Assembly (NCBI GenBank): GCA_037783415.1
Contig: JAZGTN010000064.1
Coordinates: 4,017,001-4,081,000, forward strand
Direction: 5' to 3'
DNA: 64,000 nt
Source: Leptasterias polaris
Lineage: Eukaryota; Echinodermata; Asteroidea; Forcipulatida; Asteriidae
Translations under genes and position numbers: made by a program
Notes under the pieces: model-generated
The model's input: the letters and a program-made list of their open reading frames with translations, nothing else
Told to the model about the DNA's origin: nothing
Database searches by the model: none
In this document: piece by piece, positions 40,905 to 51,790 of the stretch
Layout of the letters: each line of letters opens with the position of its first letter
Position numbering within the stretch: the first letter of the stretch is position 1

Positions 40905-41185
40905 GCGAAATTGATTGCTTCTTTACGAAATTGAAAAAAATTAAACCAGTAAAATCTCCAGTCGAACCAGCTTTGCTAAATTGAATGATGATTGTGCGTC
41001 ACGAAAAAGAATGACGATAAAATTATGCTAAATTGAACACAGTGCAAAAGGAATTTGAATGCCTCAATACGAAATTGAATGCCCGAATTCTGAATTTGAA
41101 ACGCAGTAACAACTGGAGAGGCAAAGTAGCTTTAATTCGAACGCACGAAAATGAAATCGGCTGCTCATTTACCGAAATTGACCGA
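40905..41185. repeat. Degenerate cgaaattga periodic region
   Basis: cgaaattga or ctaaattga recurs about eight times at irregular spacing (40908-41180). The 133-codon plus-strand ORF starting here follows from few stops in the repeat. Origin unknown. Confidence 0.5.
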
Positions 41186-41981
41186 GAAAACCTATATATA
41201 GTTTACAGGAATCGTGTTGAGATCCGTCAAGCATTCACTCGTTTCATTTTGAGCATTGCAAGTTCGGAAATACCCCTCTGCGCTGCTGAAGTAAGTTATA
41301 TTGGGCAAAAATGTCATGCCAAGTGGAAATCCTTATTCATGCAATGCAATAAAGGAAACAGAAACAGTATCTGCTTACTTATCAACCTATGTATAGATTT
41401 TAAAAAGACGTCTATGTATGTTCCTCTTTCATAGGGAAGTATATTGTACTTGATTAATAATAATATTGGTCAACGGATGACATCATTGGCTCGAAACTCA
41501 AGGGGGAACTTAGTATGAGAAAGAAGTCCGAAGTTGGTTTTTTGAAAATGAAGGCCCCAATATTGTGATCCAAGCAATTTTTTGCGCTATGATATTGGCT
41601 ATTAGCTATTAGGAAAACAACTAAATTACAGCTTTGTATCAATTATCTGCACGTTTTAGTGCTCAGACAAATATCTGTGTATGTTATGTTACAAATGTCA
41701 TAATTTAACGATAACAAACAGACGAAGGAACAGACTTTTTGTTTAGTGTGTCATTATTATTACTTTCTTGCTTTGATTTTTGGCGTGTTTTTTGTTTTTT
41801 CTCTTTTTCTTTTATCTTTTTTCTTCTTGCGATTTCTTATTGTATTGAAAACTTTGCACGAAGCAATGTACTAGTAATATCAGACATTCAAATTTGCCAT
41901 CGCACAAAATGGGAGAATTTTCTAGATGCCAATCACACGTACCGTCAGTGGTTTGCAGTTTTCTGTGGCAACTATTATTAA

Positions 41982-42274
41982 CCCTTTAGAGACCATTCAT
42001 TTCCGTATGATCATCACAAAACATCCAGACACTGCTAATAGGCCCTATTGTTAGTTTCCGTTATTGGAAATTTTGTCAGTAAAAATGTCAACACAAATAT
42101 TTTTTTTTTTTTTTTTTTAAGTTTTGTGTTTAGAAATTGGGATACTATGTCATTGTCAACATATTACATCGGAAAATGTCATAATGTGGCCATGACCTTT
42201 CATTTGACCTCTTTATGTGAATAGAAGTAGGTTAAACCGTGCGACCGTTTGTGGCCGCTATGGTCTCTAAAGGG
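41982..42274. mobile_element. piggyBac-like MITE with perfect 15-bp ends
   Basis: TTAA at 41978-41981 and 42275-42278. Ends CCCTTTAGAGACCAT and ATGGTCTCTAAAGGG are perfect inverses. 293 bp, no ORF. TTAA plus CCC ends is the piggyBac signature. Confidence 0.85.
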
Positions 42275-42348
42275 TTAAACAATAGGCACTCAGCTGTGTC
42301 TGATTATTATGCACCACAATGGATTCACGACTTTATCAAGTTAGTTAG

Positions 42349-43204
42349 AAAATGAAGATCAAGGTTGCTTTTAATAATGTTTTAGTGCCAAATAATGACT
42401 TCGTTCCTCTCCCCCAACTTCCGTTCAATTTTCAAGTTCTCCTCAGTGATAAAAAGGGTTCTCGTAGATTATATGACATTTTTGTTCAGTCTAAAACAGT
42501 TGTTAGGAAGTTTGTGGACAACTGGGAAAGGAAAATCCAAATTAATTATGATTTCACAAAATGGTCTCAGGTATTTAGTGTACATTTACATGTACTGTTG
42601 ATTCCAAGCTTAAATGGTTCCAGTTCCGTTTGACACACAGGATTTTAGGTACAAATTCCTTTCTTTTCAAAATCAACAACAAAAAATCCAATGTATGTAC
42701 CTTTTGTAAGACTGAAGAGGAATCCCTCATTCACCTTTTTTGCCAATGTTATTATGTAACCTCTTTCTGGAACTCTACTTTCGATTGGATCAAGGAAAAG
42801 ACCAAGGCCAGTCTCGTAGTAGACAACGAGTTGATGTTGTTCGGTGTTATTGGTAACACATTCAAATGCCTGAATCTTATTCTTTTAATTGCTCGTTTTC
42901 ACATTTATAAAATGAAAATGAACGACAAACGTCCTTGCTTCGTAGTTTTTAAAAAAGACCTGAAGAGATATTACATTTGCGAGAAATTTTTGTCAGTTGT
43001 CAACGGAACCTCTCAGAAATTTAATTCGAAATGGAAAAAGTATTATGTACTCTGTGAATAACCTACTGTAACCAGTTTAATTCTTATTATTTACTGTAAG
43101 ATAAGAGGTTTCATTTATTCTCTTTTCTATGTTGATGTAAGTTGATCAGAGAGCAATAAAATGTTATCCCCGGGATTTAAAAAAAAAAAAAAAAATGAAG
43201 ATCA
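42349..43204 (+). mobile_element. 5'-truncated L1/Tx1-type LINE with 13-bp target-site duplication
   Basis: The direct repeat AAAATGAAGATCA stands at 42349-42361 and 43192-43204. Between them are the end of a LINE ORF2, an AATAAA and a poly(A) run up to the right repeat. The layout is that of target-primed insertion with 5' truncation (about 830 bp retained). Confidence 0.82.
42362..43061 (+). pseudogene. L1/Tx1-type ORF2 C-terminal fragment, frameshifted
   Basis: Two overlapping frames make one product: SRRLYDIFVQSKTVVRKFV in the first, then FQFRLTHRILGTN and CTFCKTEEESLIHLFCQCYY in the second (the zinc-binding segment after the reverse transcriptase), ending KFNSKWKKYY. One frameshift lies near 42585-42600. 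Only the last fifth of an ORF2 is present, so it is inactive. Confidence 0.78.
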
Positions 43205-43257
43205 TGATAATTGATATACACGCGCACGTACACCTCACTTTTTAAAGTTCTACACTT

Positions 43258-43470
43258 GCCCCAATTTCATAGAGCTTCTTAACCACAAAAGGTATAGCTA
43301 TAATTAAGCACAACAAAATTATGCTTACTAGAATAAGGTTACCAGCCAAAATACCATATCCCAAGTTCCATCTCCGACTGGTACCCTGCTATTTTTTTTT
43401 GTTCAGCAGAAAACATTGTTATAAGCAATAACTTTCTGCTGAGCAGATGTATACATGAAATTAGGCCCAA
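43258..43470. mobile_element. MITE (aatttcatagagctt ends)
   Basis: Begins ccccaatttcatagagcttc and ends atacatgaaattaggccc, near-palindromic, with agcacaac and gctgagcag motifs shared with the 31.7-kb copy. Confidence 0.6.
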
Positions 43471-43854
43471 AATACCCGCATTGGGTAGCAGGTAGCCTAT
43501 CGGCGTTCACGAAATCACAAACAATATTACCGACGATAACATTACTTGTTGAATAAATGATTACTATTATACTAAGTGTTTATTCGTACAAAAACAGTAC
43601 AAAATGTACTTTTAACAAAAGAACAAAGTAGAATGGTAGAATTGAGTTAAATACTTACACAAAATATTGCCAAACAATATAATGCAATTTGCACTGTTGA
43701 AGATCGGAAACGTTAAAATAGTTTTGTTTTGTTCGCATCTTATATTTGAAAAAGTTGACAGTGGACAGTACGCGTTTTATAAAATTAGAGGCGAAATGCA
43801 CCCTTTATGAATCTTTCACGGGTTTGTCTTTGTGAACACTATTTGTGAGCTGAA

Positions 43855-44215
43855 GTTTTTCAAACAACGTGGACAACTTTGGGATTTGCCAAAGACCGTA
43901 TTATCGGCACTGAAATGTAACCCAAAAATTTAATTACAAATATGTAATGTTTAAAAGCTCAATCGGGCATCGGAGTCATGAGATAAAGAAACGTATGTTT
44001 CCTCTCTTTTCGAACATTCTTTTGAACTCTCGAAATCAAACTGCACTGCTTGACTCATTCTTAAAACTATCATTTCAAGGAAAAAATATTTCATGGTTAG
44101 TCTCTATCCCAGTTCAGTTATACAACATTAAAATGTTGTGCACAACCTTTGCGGCAAGTATAGGCCTATTATCACAAAAGTATGAAATAAAATAGTTTAA
44201 CTGTTTGATTCACTT
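43855..44215. mobile_element. Diverged copy of TTAA MITE family T3
   Basis: caacgtggacaactttggga, gcatcggagtcatgagat and tgttgtgcacaacctttg keep the family order. Ends eroded. Confidence 0.5.
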
Positions 44216-44409
44216 AACCAAAAATGAAGAAATCACATTCAATAATAAGTTGCGTTTTTCATAAATTTTAATATTTATGCTTTTAATGACATTTGCAAAT
44301 GAATCCCCACTTTCACTTCAAACAAACCTAACCCAATTATAGAAAACAATAAATATAATATCAAATATTATGTACTTTTTTGCAAACAACAAATTCATTT
44401 TTAAACTTG

Positions 44410-45770
44410 GAAACAAATATCTTGTTAATGATAAGCTGGCGGCAGTAACAAAACCATAAATACATTTTTCTTGTTAAATTCACTTCCCATTGTAAAGAAA
44501 ACAATTATTATAATTTGAAGTACTTTTTAACTTGTTTTTGTGAATAACAATTTTTTGAAACATTTTGAGAATACAATTGCAGTAGTGTTCATTTTCTGTT
44601 TGAATTTGAATTCAACACTTGTTCATTCAAAAACAATAAATAAAAAACAATAAATTCATTTTTCTTATTAAATATACTTTTAAATATTTCTTTTATTAAA
44701 TAACTTCTTAATTACAACTGAATAAATAAATATATTTTTTGAATAAATAAATAGAAAATTCTTACAATAAATACATTACAGTGCAATAAATATATATTTT
44801 TAAATAATTTCACTTTACAATGTAATAAATAGAACTTTTACCAAATACAATTTTATTGAAATAAATATTTGCTGCTATTCAAGCCTGCTTGAAAATTGAG
44901 TGTATACCATCATGCTGGTCATTATACAATTATAATGTAAGTGTTCATTCTTTAAAGATATTACACAGGATTGGTAAAAATAAAAAACATAAATGTTAAA
45001 TTTTTGTATAGAAGCTAACTGATTATGAAGTTCATACTTGAAACATCTTTTTAATGATTAGCTGGCAGAAGTATTCTTTTTTGTTTGAAATTAAATTCAA
45101 CAAATCTTCCTTCAACAACATTTTCCAGTAATAATATCAGCAACAAAACAATAAATATATTTTTTCTCGTTAAATATTCACTTCCCATTGTAAAGAAAAC
45201 AATTATTATGATTTGAAGTACTTTGACACTTTTTTTTGTAAATAACCATTTTTAGAATATTTGTTTAACAACATGCCTTTCTTGTTTAACAACATGTTCC
45301 TTTTTTGTTTGAATTTGAATTCAACACTTGTTCATTCAAAAACAATAAATAAAAAACAATAAATACATTTTTCTTATTAAATATACTTTTAAATATTTCT
45401 TTTATTAAATAACTTCTTAATTACAACTGAATAAATAAATATATTTTTTGGAATAAATAAATAGAAAATACTTACAATAAATACATTACAGTGTAATAAA
45501 TATATATTTTTAAATAATTTCACTTTACAATGTAATAAATAGAACTTTTACCAAATACAATTTTATTGAAATAAATATTTGCTGCTATTCAAGCCTGCTT
45601 GAAAATTGAGTGTATACCATCATGCTGATCATTATACAATTATAATGTAAGTGTTCATTCTTTAAAGATATTACACAGGATTGGTAAAAATAAAAAACAT
45701 AAATGTTAAATTTTTGTATACAAGCTAACTGATTATGAAGTTCATACTTGAAACACTTTTTTTTCTACGA
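44410..45770. repeat. AT-rich direct duplication of about 0.7 kb
   Basis: Copy 1 (44410-45040) and copy 2 (45041-45770) share cttcccattgtaaagaaaac, gaattcaacacttgttcatt and caagcctgcttgaaaattga at offsets of 698-710. Copy 2 has about 70 extra bases near its start. No coding content. Confidence 0.82.
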
Positions 45771-45870
45771 AATATTTCCCTCTGAAATTAAGTCATATTT
45801 GAGAAAACTGTATCTGAAAAAACCTGAAAAAACGCAACAGAAGATTTTGGTTTCGAAAACCTAAATTTAA

Positions 45871-46257
45871 GGTGCTGTATACGTTTGGTAATTGGAGCCT
45901 ACTGTTTGTTTCAAACCTATATAATTGTAGATAAATACTATAATCTAACCTTTGAAAATTTCATTTCAAAAGGTGGTTGCGTTTTTGAGATATCACCGAA
46001 AAACCGGAGCGAATATTTCCACGCAGGAAGAATATTCCCTATAGGAATACACAATCGAGGAGCGTTACGGCCGTAACGCTTCTCAGATTCAAATTTTTTC
46101 GGGATAAAAAGTGATATATTTTTCAAAAACCGCAGTACTTCAAAGTGAAAAGTTTCTCAAAAAGCATTATACTATCCAAAGCTGCTGTATACTTCTTACC
46201 AAGTAAGTTTTTATTGCAATTAGTTTTCAGAGTCATTACCAAACGTATACAGACCCT
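45871..46257. mobile_element. TTAA-flanked MITE, family T4
   Basis: TTAA at 45867-45870 and 46258-46261, ends GGTGCTGTATACGTTTGG and inverse of GGGTCTGTATACGTTTGG. A related copy lies at 58862-59209 in the other orientation and a half copy at 57680-57740. Confidence 0.72.
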
Positions 46258-46857
46258 TTAAGGACAATCTGTTTACTAGCTGAAAATTGTGTGTGATTTT
46301 TCATTTTTTTTACAACAGGTTCAGCCTAAATTTTCACCGGTTTGTTATTTCATGTACGGTTGATCACACAAAACATGATCAATGTCCGGGACTATTTTGT
46401 CAGCTCAACCAATCATGTATAATACCTTTTACAAAAATGTTAAATTAAATAGTTTAAATTTGAAAGACCGCTTGTTAAACAGTTTATATACAATCCTCCA
46501 CAAAAACATTTCAGTTTGAAGTACTGTCAAAGTCAGGGGTATATACCATTGAAAGACCCAACAAATCACCGCTCCATATTTCCATTGCCCGGTGTTGACC
46601 CAAATCAATCAGAGTCATTTACCATAAATATCTTTGTCCTGCCTTTTTTAGAGTCAGATTCCCAATGTATTAATGTGCCGGCTGCATTTGAGGTAGCAAA
46701 CGCAGTTAGATGGGCACCATATCTTTACACACAATTTGACTCCTAAAATGTCAGTCCATTGGGCCAGAATACTGTTGCTGCATGTGACGCCAGTGCATGC
46801 AAGGGGTTTATTTCAGTGTACATCCAACAGCACAAGCGCCAATAACAGGAAAGTGAT

Positions 46858-47182
46858 TTTTAGATGTGGGGGGAAACCCAAAATATATGAAAACACACGC
46901 AATCAGGTAGAGAATGAAAACCCAATCCACATGCAAGGCTCTGGTCCAAGTGGGATTCCAACCGGAGTTCACAGAGGTGAAAGACACGGAAGGAAACCAC
47001 TGAGTCGACCTGATTCTTATTGTGAGCAAAATACTCAATTTCACAAAGCACTCAAATTAATCCCAAGATAAGTTGTCACTATTGCCGTAGTGATTTATAT
47101 ATTGTGACGTTACACTTTTCTAATGAACTGCGATTGATACACATCTTAAGATCAATCTTATCTCTTTGTGAAATCAAGCCCT
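46858..47182. repeat. Dispersed repeat next to a GATTTCACAAAG MITE
   Basis: 46858-47020 matches 8370-8592 (agatgtggggggaaa, gagaatgaaaaccc, gtgggattccaac). 47033-47182 is the second copy of the palindromic MITE (caatttcacaaagca and ctttgtgaaatcaagccc). Confidence 0.55.
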
Positions 47183-47283
47183 AATTCTGTCTGTGTAAAG
47201 CATTTATCAGTCTAATACTGCAGTCCTTCACAGAATCAAACAAAATGTGCAGTGGATTTTGAAGGGTTGGGCTAGTTAGGTTT

Positions 47284-47510
47284 AAGGCAACTTTTCAAAA
47301 GATAGTCATGCGAGCTGTTGGCATTTTCATACTTGCTCCAAACGTCCTTGATTTTCTTTGGCTTTTTACTTGAACACTAGATTATTTTAAGGCAACTTTT
47401 CAAAAGATAGTCATGCGAGCTGTTGCCATTTTCATACTTGCTCCAAACGTCCTTGAATTTCTTTGGCTTTTTACTTGAACACTAGATTATTTTAAGGCAA
47501 CTTTTCAAAT
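47284..47510. repeat. 105-bp tandem repeat behind the TNIP-like stop
   Basis: Two nearly identical units starting AAGGCAACTTTTCAAA (47284 and 47389) and the start of a third at 47494. They lie within 300 bases 3' of the TNIP-like stop and so are probably in its 3'UTR. Confidence 0.75.
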
Positions 47511-47564
47511 GTCTTAAGATGAAACATGGGGTCAATGACCTGATCAAGTGGATGCATGTTCATT

Positions 47565-48047
47565 TTAATACCTCTCACCATCATCAATTGATGTTGGCTC
47601 TACTACCTCTTTTCTCCCAATGCACAGCTCAATGTGCTCCAGCAGCTTAGAGTGGGCCTCTACTGCAAACTCCTCTAAACACTGAGGACACTTCAAGGCC
47701 TTCTCCATGGCTTCTCTGGGTTCCATGATGCAGCCCTGTCTTGACAAAGAAGTAGCAGAGTCCGAGCTGGTAGGTGTTTCGAGAGTCTCTCCTTCTGTGA
47801 TTTCTGGGGCAGCTACTGAAGAGGTCGATAGAGATTCACTGATGCCATCAACTTCAACATCACTTGGCAAGGCATAATCTGGGACATCCCACCCTCTGCC
47901 ACCAACTCTTGCTCTCTGTGTATAGGGGAGGTGCTTGCTGTAGAAGTGATTGGGTTTTGAGGGAGCTTCTGTGTAATTAGCATAGTGATGAGTATGCCTG
48001 GAGGGTCTGTCTTGTAGCCATTGAATTTCTCCCACTAGTTCGTTTAC
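47565..48047 (-). CDS. TNIP-like exon 4 (C-terminal zinc finger and stop)
   Basis: 160 codons plus stop after acceptor TGTTTCCTAG. Begins VNELVGEIQWLQDR (end of the coiled coil), then a Pro/Ser-rich linker and KCPQCLEEFAVEAHSKLLEH followed by IELC: a C2HC finger of the type at the end of optineurin, NEMO and TNIP2. Confidence 0.84.
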   Translation of the reverse strand, partial: VNELVGEIQWLQDRPSRHTHHYANYTEAPSKPNHFYSKHLPYTQRARVGGRGWDVPDYALPSDVEVDGISESLSTSSVAAPEITEGETLETPTSSDSATSLSRQGCIMEPREAMEKALKCPQCLEEFAVEAHSKLLEHIELCIGRKEVVEPTSIDDGERY

Positions 48048-50693
48048 CTAGGAAACACAGAAAAGATTTGCCATCATTAAAAAAGCTCTTCATAATGTTG
48101 AATCTAAGACAAACAACACCCAGTACAACAGCTTCCTACCTACAATCTTTTCCAATGCAAATATAACATGGATTTTCAACAATTTGTTTGTTGTTTGGGG
48201 GGCAACAAGGATAACTTAGACATTAATCTTTCAAAGTTTTTCATTAATCATTCAATTTTGAAAATGACCGGTGGTATGCCAAACCCGATCCTAAGAATCA
48301 GTTATTTTTGGGGGGTACAGTTTCAAATCCATCATATTTATGCAACAGATTTTGGAGGGTTGGAGGGGTCAGGATTTTTTATTTCAAAAGACCTACCTCT
48401 GCACGAAGAGCTGTAATGGTAATCTCTGCCTTATCAAGACGTCCCCTCAGTCGCAGTTTCTCCGACTTGACCTTCTCGGAGTCAGCTCTCTCTTGTCTGA
48501 AGTCATCCATGCACGCTTCAATCTGATATAAACCAAGAAGAAATTTAAATGACAGCTCATCCATTATACTAAGTACTAATCCTCCACAGAAATATTTTCG
48601 ATTCAAATACTCCAAAAGTGGATGAATTGATCGCTGCTTAGCTTGATTTCCGAAATCGAATTAAGCCTAATATTAATCATGCACAACATCACTAACAAAA
48701 TATAAAAACTGTTTTAAAAATGTTTTCCTTGAAATTCCGCTGCACAAAACATCTTGAACCAGGTTATATGTTTCAGTCAAGGGTTATGGTTACAATGCAA
48801 GCATTTGATTTGCATTTTAAAAACTCAGCAAAATTGCCTAGCTGTAAATGATCAGCATTTTGATGGTCAAAGTTACAATGACATACCTGGGCTTTGAATA
48901 TGGATATTCTTTCTTCTTCGTTCCTCCTCCTTTTCGATTCGCTTCTTTGCAAGGATGCGATGTACTCATTAAGACGTTCAATTTCATCTTTAAGTGTGTA
49001 CAACTCTTTCTCCTTCAGAGCCACTCTTGCATCCAGAGCTACGTCATGACCGGCAGACGACGAGGATGGGGCACAAAACTGCTTCTCGGAGTTTGCGAGT
49101 TTTTCCTGCGAGACCTGCCTCTGCAGCTCTGAGTTACTGTTCTTCATGGTGGAAAGCTTACTCAGAAGGTCATTGCTGGCCGTGTGGAGTTTGACTATGT
49201 AGGCATCACGTTGCTCGTCATATTTCTGCCAGTTTCTGTTCATGTCGATGACTTCCCTGAGTTGGGAGATGAGTCGTTTATTCTCCCGTTCAAGCTGAGC
49301 CATCTGGCGCTGGCTTATTTTGAGTTGATCGATTGATACCATGTTGGGTGGGAGTTTTACCGAGTACTCAAGTGTAGGGTTCTAAAACCAAACAAAGCCA
49401 AATAGAACTTGATAAAATCAAGGTTAAACGCATACATGCCTACATTTGTGGAAAATCAGCAGACTCGCCATGATGTACAAAGTTCTCAACAAATAAGTGG
49501 ACATTCCAACTGAAGGCTATCCGATTCTGAATATTGGTCATCACGGGGACATAGGCTAAAAATAGTGCAACATGCGCACAAAAACAAGAATATTCCAGAA
49601 AAGCTTCTCTCCAAGAACAATCAAAGAGTGAAATAACCTCCTTTCTAGAACCATTCGACGACAACCCGCTATCACGTACATTTAAAAAAGAAAATTTGAC
49701 CATGGAGTCGTGGACAAATTCCAAAACTATCTACTAAAAAGTACTATTACTAACTAGTAGTACATGGAGGTACTTTGAGTCTATTCCTTCCTCCATGGGC
49801 CTATATAGTCCCTCAGTCATACCAGGGAGGTAGGAATACATGGGCATACACATGTGCCATGCCAAAAGAATTTAACTTTAGTTAGATTTATAGAAAGAGA
49901 ATTTTGATGTTTCCACTACCACTACAGTCAGCAGTGTAGGCTATTGCTTTGCCAACAATAATTCAGACACCCCACCACACCCGTACCCCCACCCTCCAAC
50001 GCAACGGAGGTTCCCAACCTGGGCCTGTAATTTGCTGTATGCCGTGCGGCTGGTTACTGTAGTGCTGTACTAAACTAGCTATAAGCCGGTGCTAGACTTT
50101 GCCGACGACTGAATGAAAAAACGTTCAGGGTAAAAATGCTGTAGTGACTGTTCAGTGTTGTTACTGAGTGTTAGCCCAGGTTGGACTCCTCCGTTGCAGT
50201 AGCACTGACTGTAGTTGCGATAATCGTAACCCTCCTCCCGACGGGCTTGCCCGTCGGGAGGAGGAGGGTTACGATTATCGCAACTACACTGACTGACGTC
50301 CTACAGTACCAGGGCTAGTGTTACTGTACCGCCCGCCATTTGTTCACTCTTTAGTCATGTATGCAACTAGACCTTTCTTATTTTTTCCACACCTAGCATG
50401 CCTAGAAGACAGCATGGAGGAAGGAAGTCTTCCTCCATGATCCATTCCATGACATACGATTATGAACAAAACGACACTCAGAGTCAGACGTCATTCATTG
50501 TTGTCAACGATAAGATTTCCTTCATCATGTTCATCCATGGTTCATCCAAAACCATGATCCATGGTCATGGATGAGGGTTGTGTCAAATATTATCAATTTA
50601 GAATTATTATAAGTTAAACATTAAACTTACCATTTGACTATTGACAGTTGTTGACGCTGGACCCACAATTGTTACACCTTGTGTCGGACACAT
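47565..50693 (-). CDS. TNIP/ABIN-like ubiquitin-binding adaptor, 4 exons
   Basis: Gene-level entry. The four exons join in phase 0 into a 388-residue protein. Seen: a long coiled coil (about 41-230); MNRNWQKYDEQRDAYIVKL near W72, resembling ABIN homology domain 1; IEACMDDFRQERADSEKVKS (187-206), the UBAN signature (DFxxER..) shared by ABIN, NEMO and optineurin that binds linear or K63 ubiquitin; a GRGWDVPDYALPS segment like the region after UBAN in ABIN-1; and a C-terminal C2HC finger (C348, C351, H366, C370). In vertebrates ABINs restrain NF-kB and cell-death signalling through A20 in the cytosol. UBAN plus AHD1 favours TNIP over optineurin or NEMO; the terminal finger recalls TNIP2 and optineurin. 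Which TNIP paralog it matches is not decidable here. Confidence 0.82.
48397..48522 (-). CDS. TNIP-like exon 3 (UBAN)
   Basis: 42 codons, phase 0 at both ends, acceptor TTATATCAG, donor GTAGGT. Encodes IEACMDDFRQERADSEKVKS and the following helix. DDFRQERADSE lines up with the DFxxERxxRE core of the ubiquitin-binding coiled coil in ABIN and NEMO. Confidence 0.85.
48887..49381 (-). CDS. TNIP-like exon 2 (coiled coil, AHD1-like)
   Basis: 165 codons from acceptor GGTTTTAG to donor GTATGT, beginning NPTLEYSVKLPPNM. Heptad-rich throughout (QMAQLERENKRLISQLREV, then the NWQKYDEQ segment), ending RISIFKAQ. The ATG inside this exon could be an alternative start but lacks its own upstream evidence. 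Confidence 0.82.
50203..50294. mobile_element. Miniature hairpin element in TNIP-like intron 1
   Basis: 36-39-base arms (50211-50246 and 50249-50287) pair perfectly except for one extra GAG, with a 2-base loop. Direct repeats CACTGACT at 50203-50210 and 50287-50294 border it like a target-site duplication. Confidence 0.7.
50631..50693 (-). CDS. TNIP-like exon 1 (start)
   Basis: 21 codons, MCPTQGVTIVGPASTTVNSQ then M, ending exactly at donor GTAAGT. The ATG has A at -3. Intron 1 (about 1.25 kb) separates it from exon 2 in phase 0. Too short for ORF searches; supported by the donor and by the conserved phase. Confidence 0.68.
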
Positions 50694-50929
50694 ATTTTAT
50701 AAGACTTCTGAATTCACCGAGTGAATTAACTGCCTTGTTTACAAAATGAAATGATTCACTGACACCCGAGGTAGTAGTAGTATAAATAAACGTAGTCTAG
50801 TTGCACACACACTGACAATGAGAGTACGCAGACGCTCAACGCAGCATTTTATAATAATGGAAGTCACCGACCCTATAATGGTGATGACATATTCTAATAA
50901 TAGAACTTGCCAGAACTTGCCAGTACTTT

Positions 50930-50970
50930 TTCCCAGCCGGGGCCCGGGGGCGGAAGGGGTGTTGCGCAAT
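50930..50970 (-). promoter_or_regulatory. GC-rich promoter-like patch with C/EBP palindrome
   Basis: About 240-275 bases upstream of the TNIP-like ATG: a GGGGGCGG (GC box) next to the palindrome TTGCGCAA at 50962-50969, a perfect C/EBP half-site pair. Motifs are seen; promoter function is inferred. Confidence 0.3.
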
Positions 50971-51078
50971 CATTTGCGATCGCAGTTTGGGTACACTCCA
51001 TTTTAAAAAGAGGTGATGACTATTAAAAACAAAAATAAACCCATGTATGTATAGACCCTTCCATTGTTGATAAACAAA

Positions 51079-51275
51079 GGGTGCGTTCGATTAGCTTCCC
51101 GGGTCGACCCAGGTCTGACCCCAGTGCGTTCGAATAGCTCTGACGTCATTGCTGTGGCTCACCCGGGTGAGGCCCTGCTCGTGGAGCGGGTTACTTGGGG
51201 CTGACCACTGATCTCAGTGGGGCTGACCCTAGTTCATGACGTCACGGCGGTCCGGGAGTCCTCGGAATAATATTG
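51079..51275. mobile_element. TIR element with CRE sites, copy 2
   Basis: Starts gggtgcgttcgattagctt and carries tagctctgacgtcattg and catgacgtcacggcgg, parallel to the element at 1127-1421. GC-rich interior with repeated ggctgacc. It lies just upstream of the TNIP-like promoter region. Confidence 0.5.
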
Positions 51276-51517
51276 CGTCACAAAAAGAAAGACCTTTACA
51301 ATGAGGATTGTAATTTCGTTCAATTATTAACAAATCTCCTGCATGCTTCAAGTAAGTTGTCAAAACGTTACTGAATTATTTCTTTATACCGCCGATGAAG
51401 CAAATTATCAGCTGACCTAATAAACCATGGAGAAAATGACACATAGGCTTATTTTATACAAACAGAGTGGGGTGGTCGGTTTCAGTTTGTTTCAACACAT
51501 TTATCACAATAAACTTT

Positions 51518-51790
51518 GAAGGGTGTGCACAACATTGGAAAAAATGAAAATATAAATGTTCTCAGATTTGCACATAACTTACATGGTATAAAGATGGTAA
51601 CGGTGGAAAACTTCCCTTGTTGAAGTTGAAACAGTTTTGCTTGAAATGCCATAGTTTTTAGGGTTAGGAAATTAATATCTTGCAGGATAAAATCTGATGT
51701 TTGAAAAGAAGTTAAAACACATTATGGTGTTTTTCACTGTTTTTCCATGACTCGGTGCCATGTCAGCAAGTCGGAGAAAGCGATCTAACT
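51518..51790. mobile_element. Partial TTAA MITE, family T3
   Basis: gaagggtgtgcacaacattg start, ttgcacataacttacatggt and tttttcactgtttttccatg follow the family in inverse. Right end lost. Confidence 0.5.

Noticed and set aside
41033..41434. 133-codon ORF as a gene
   Set aside because: Begins in the cgaaattga repeat region; composition follows the repeat and no family is recognisable.
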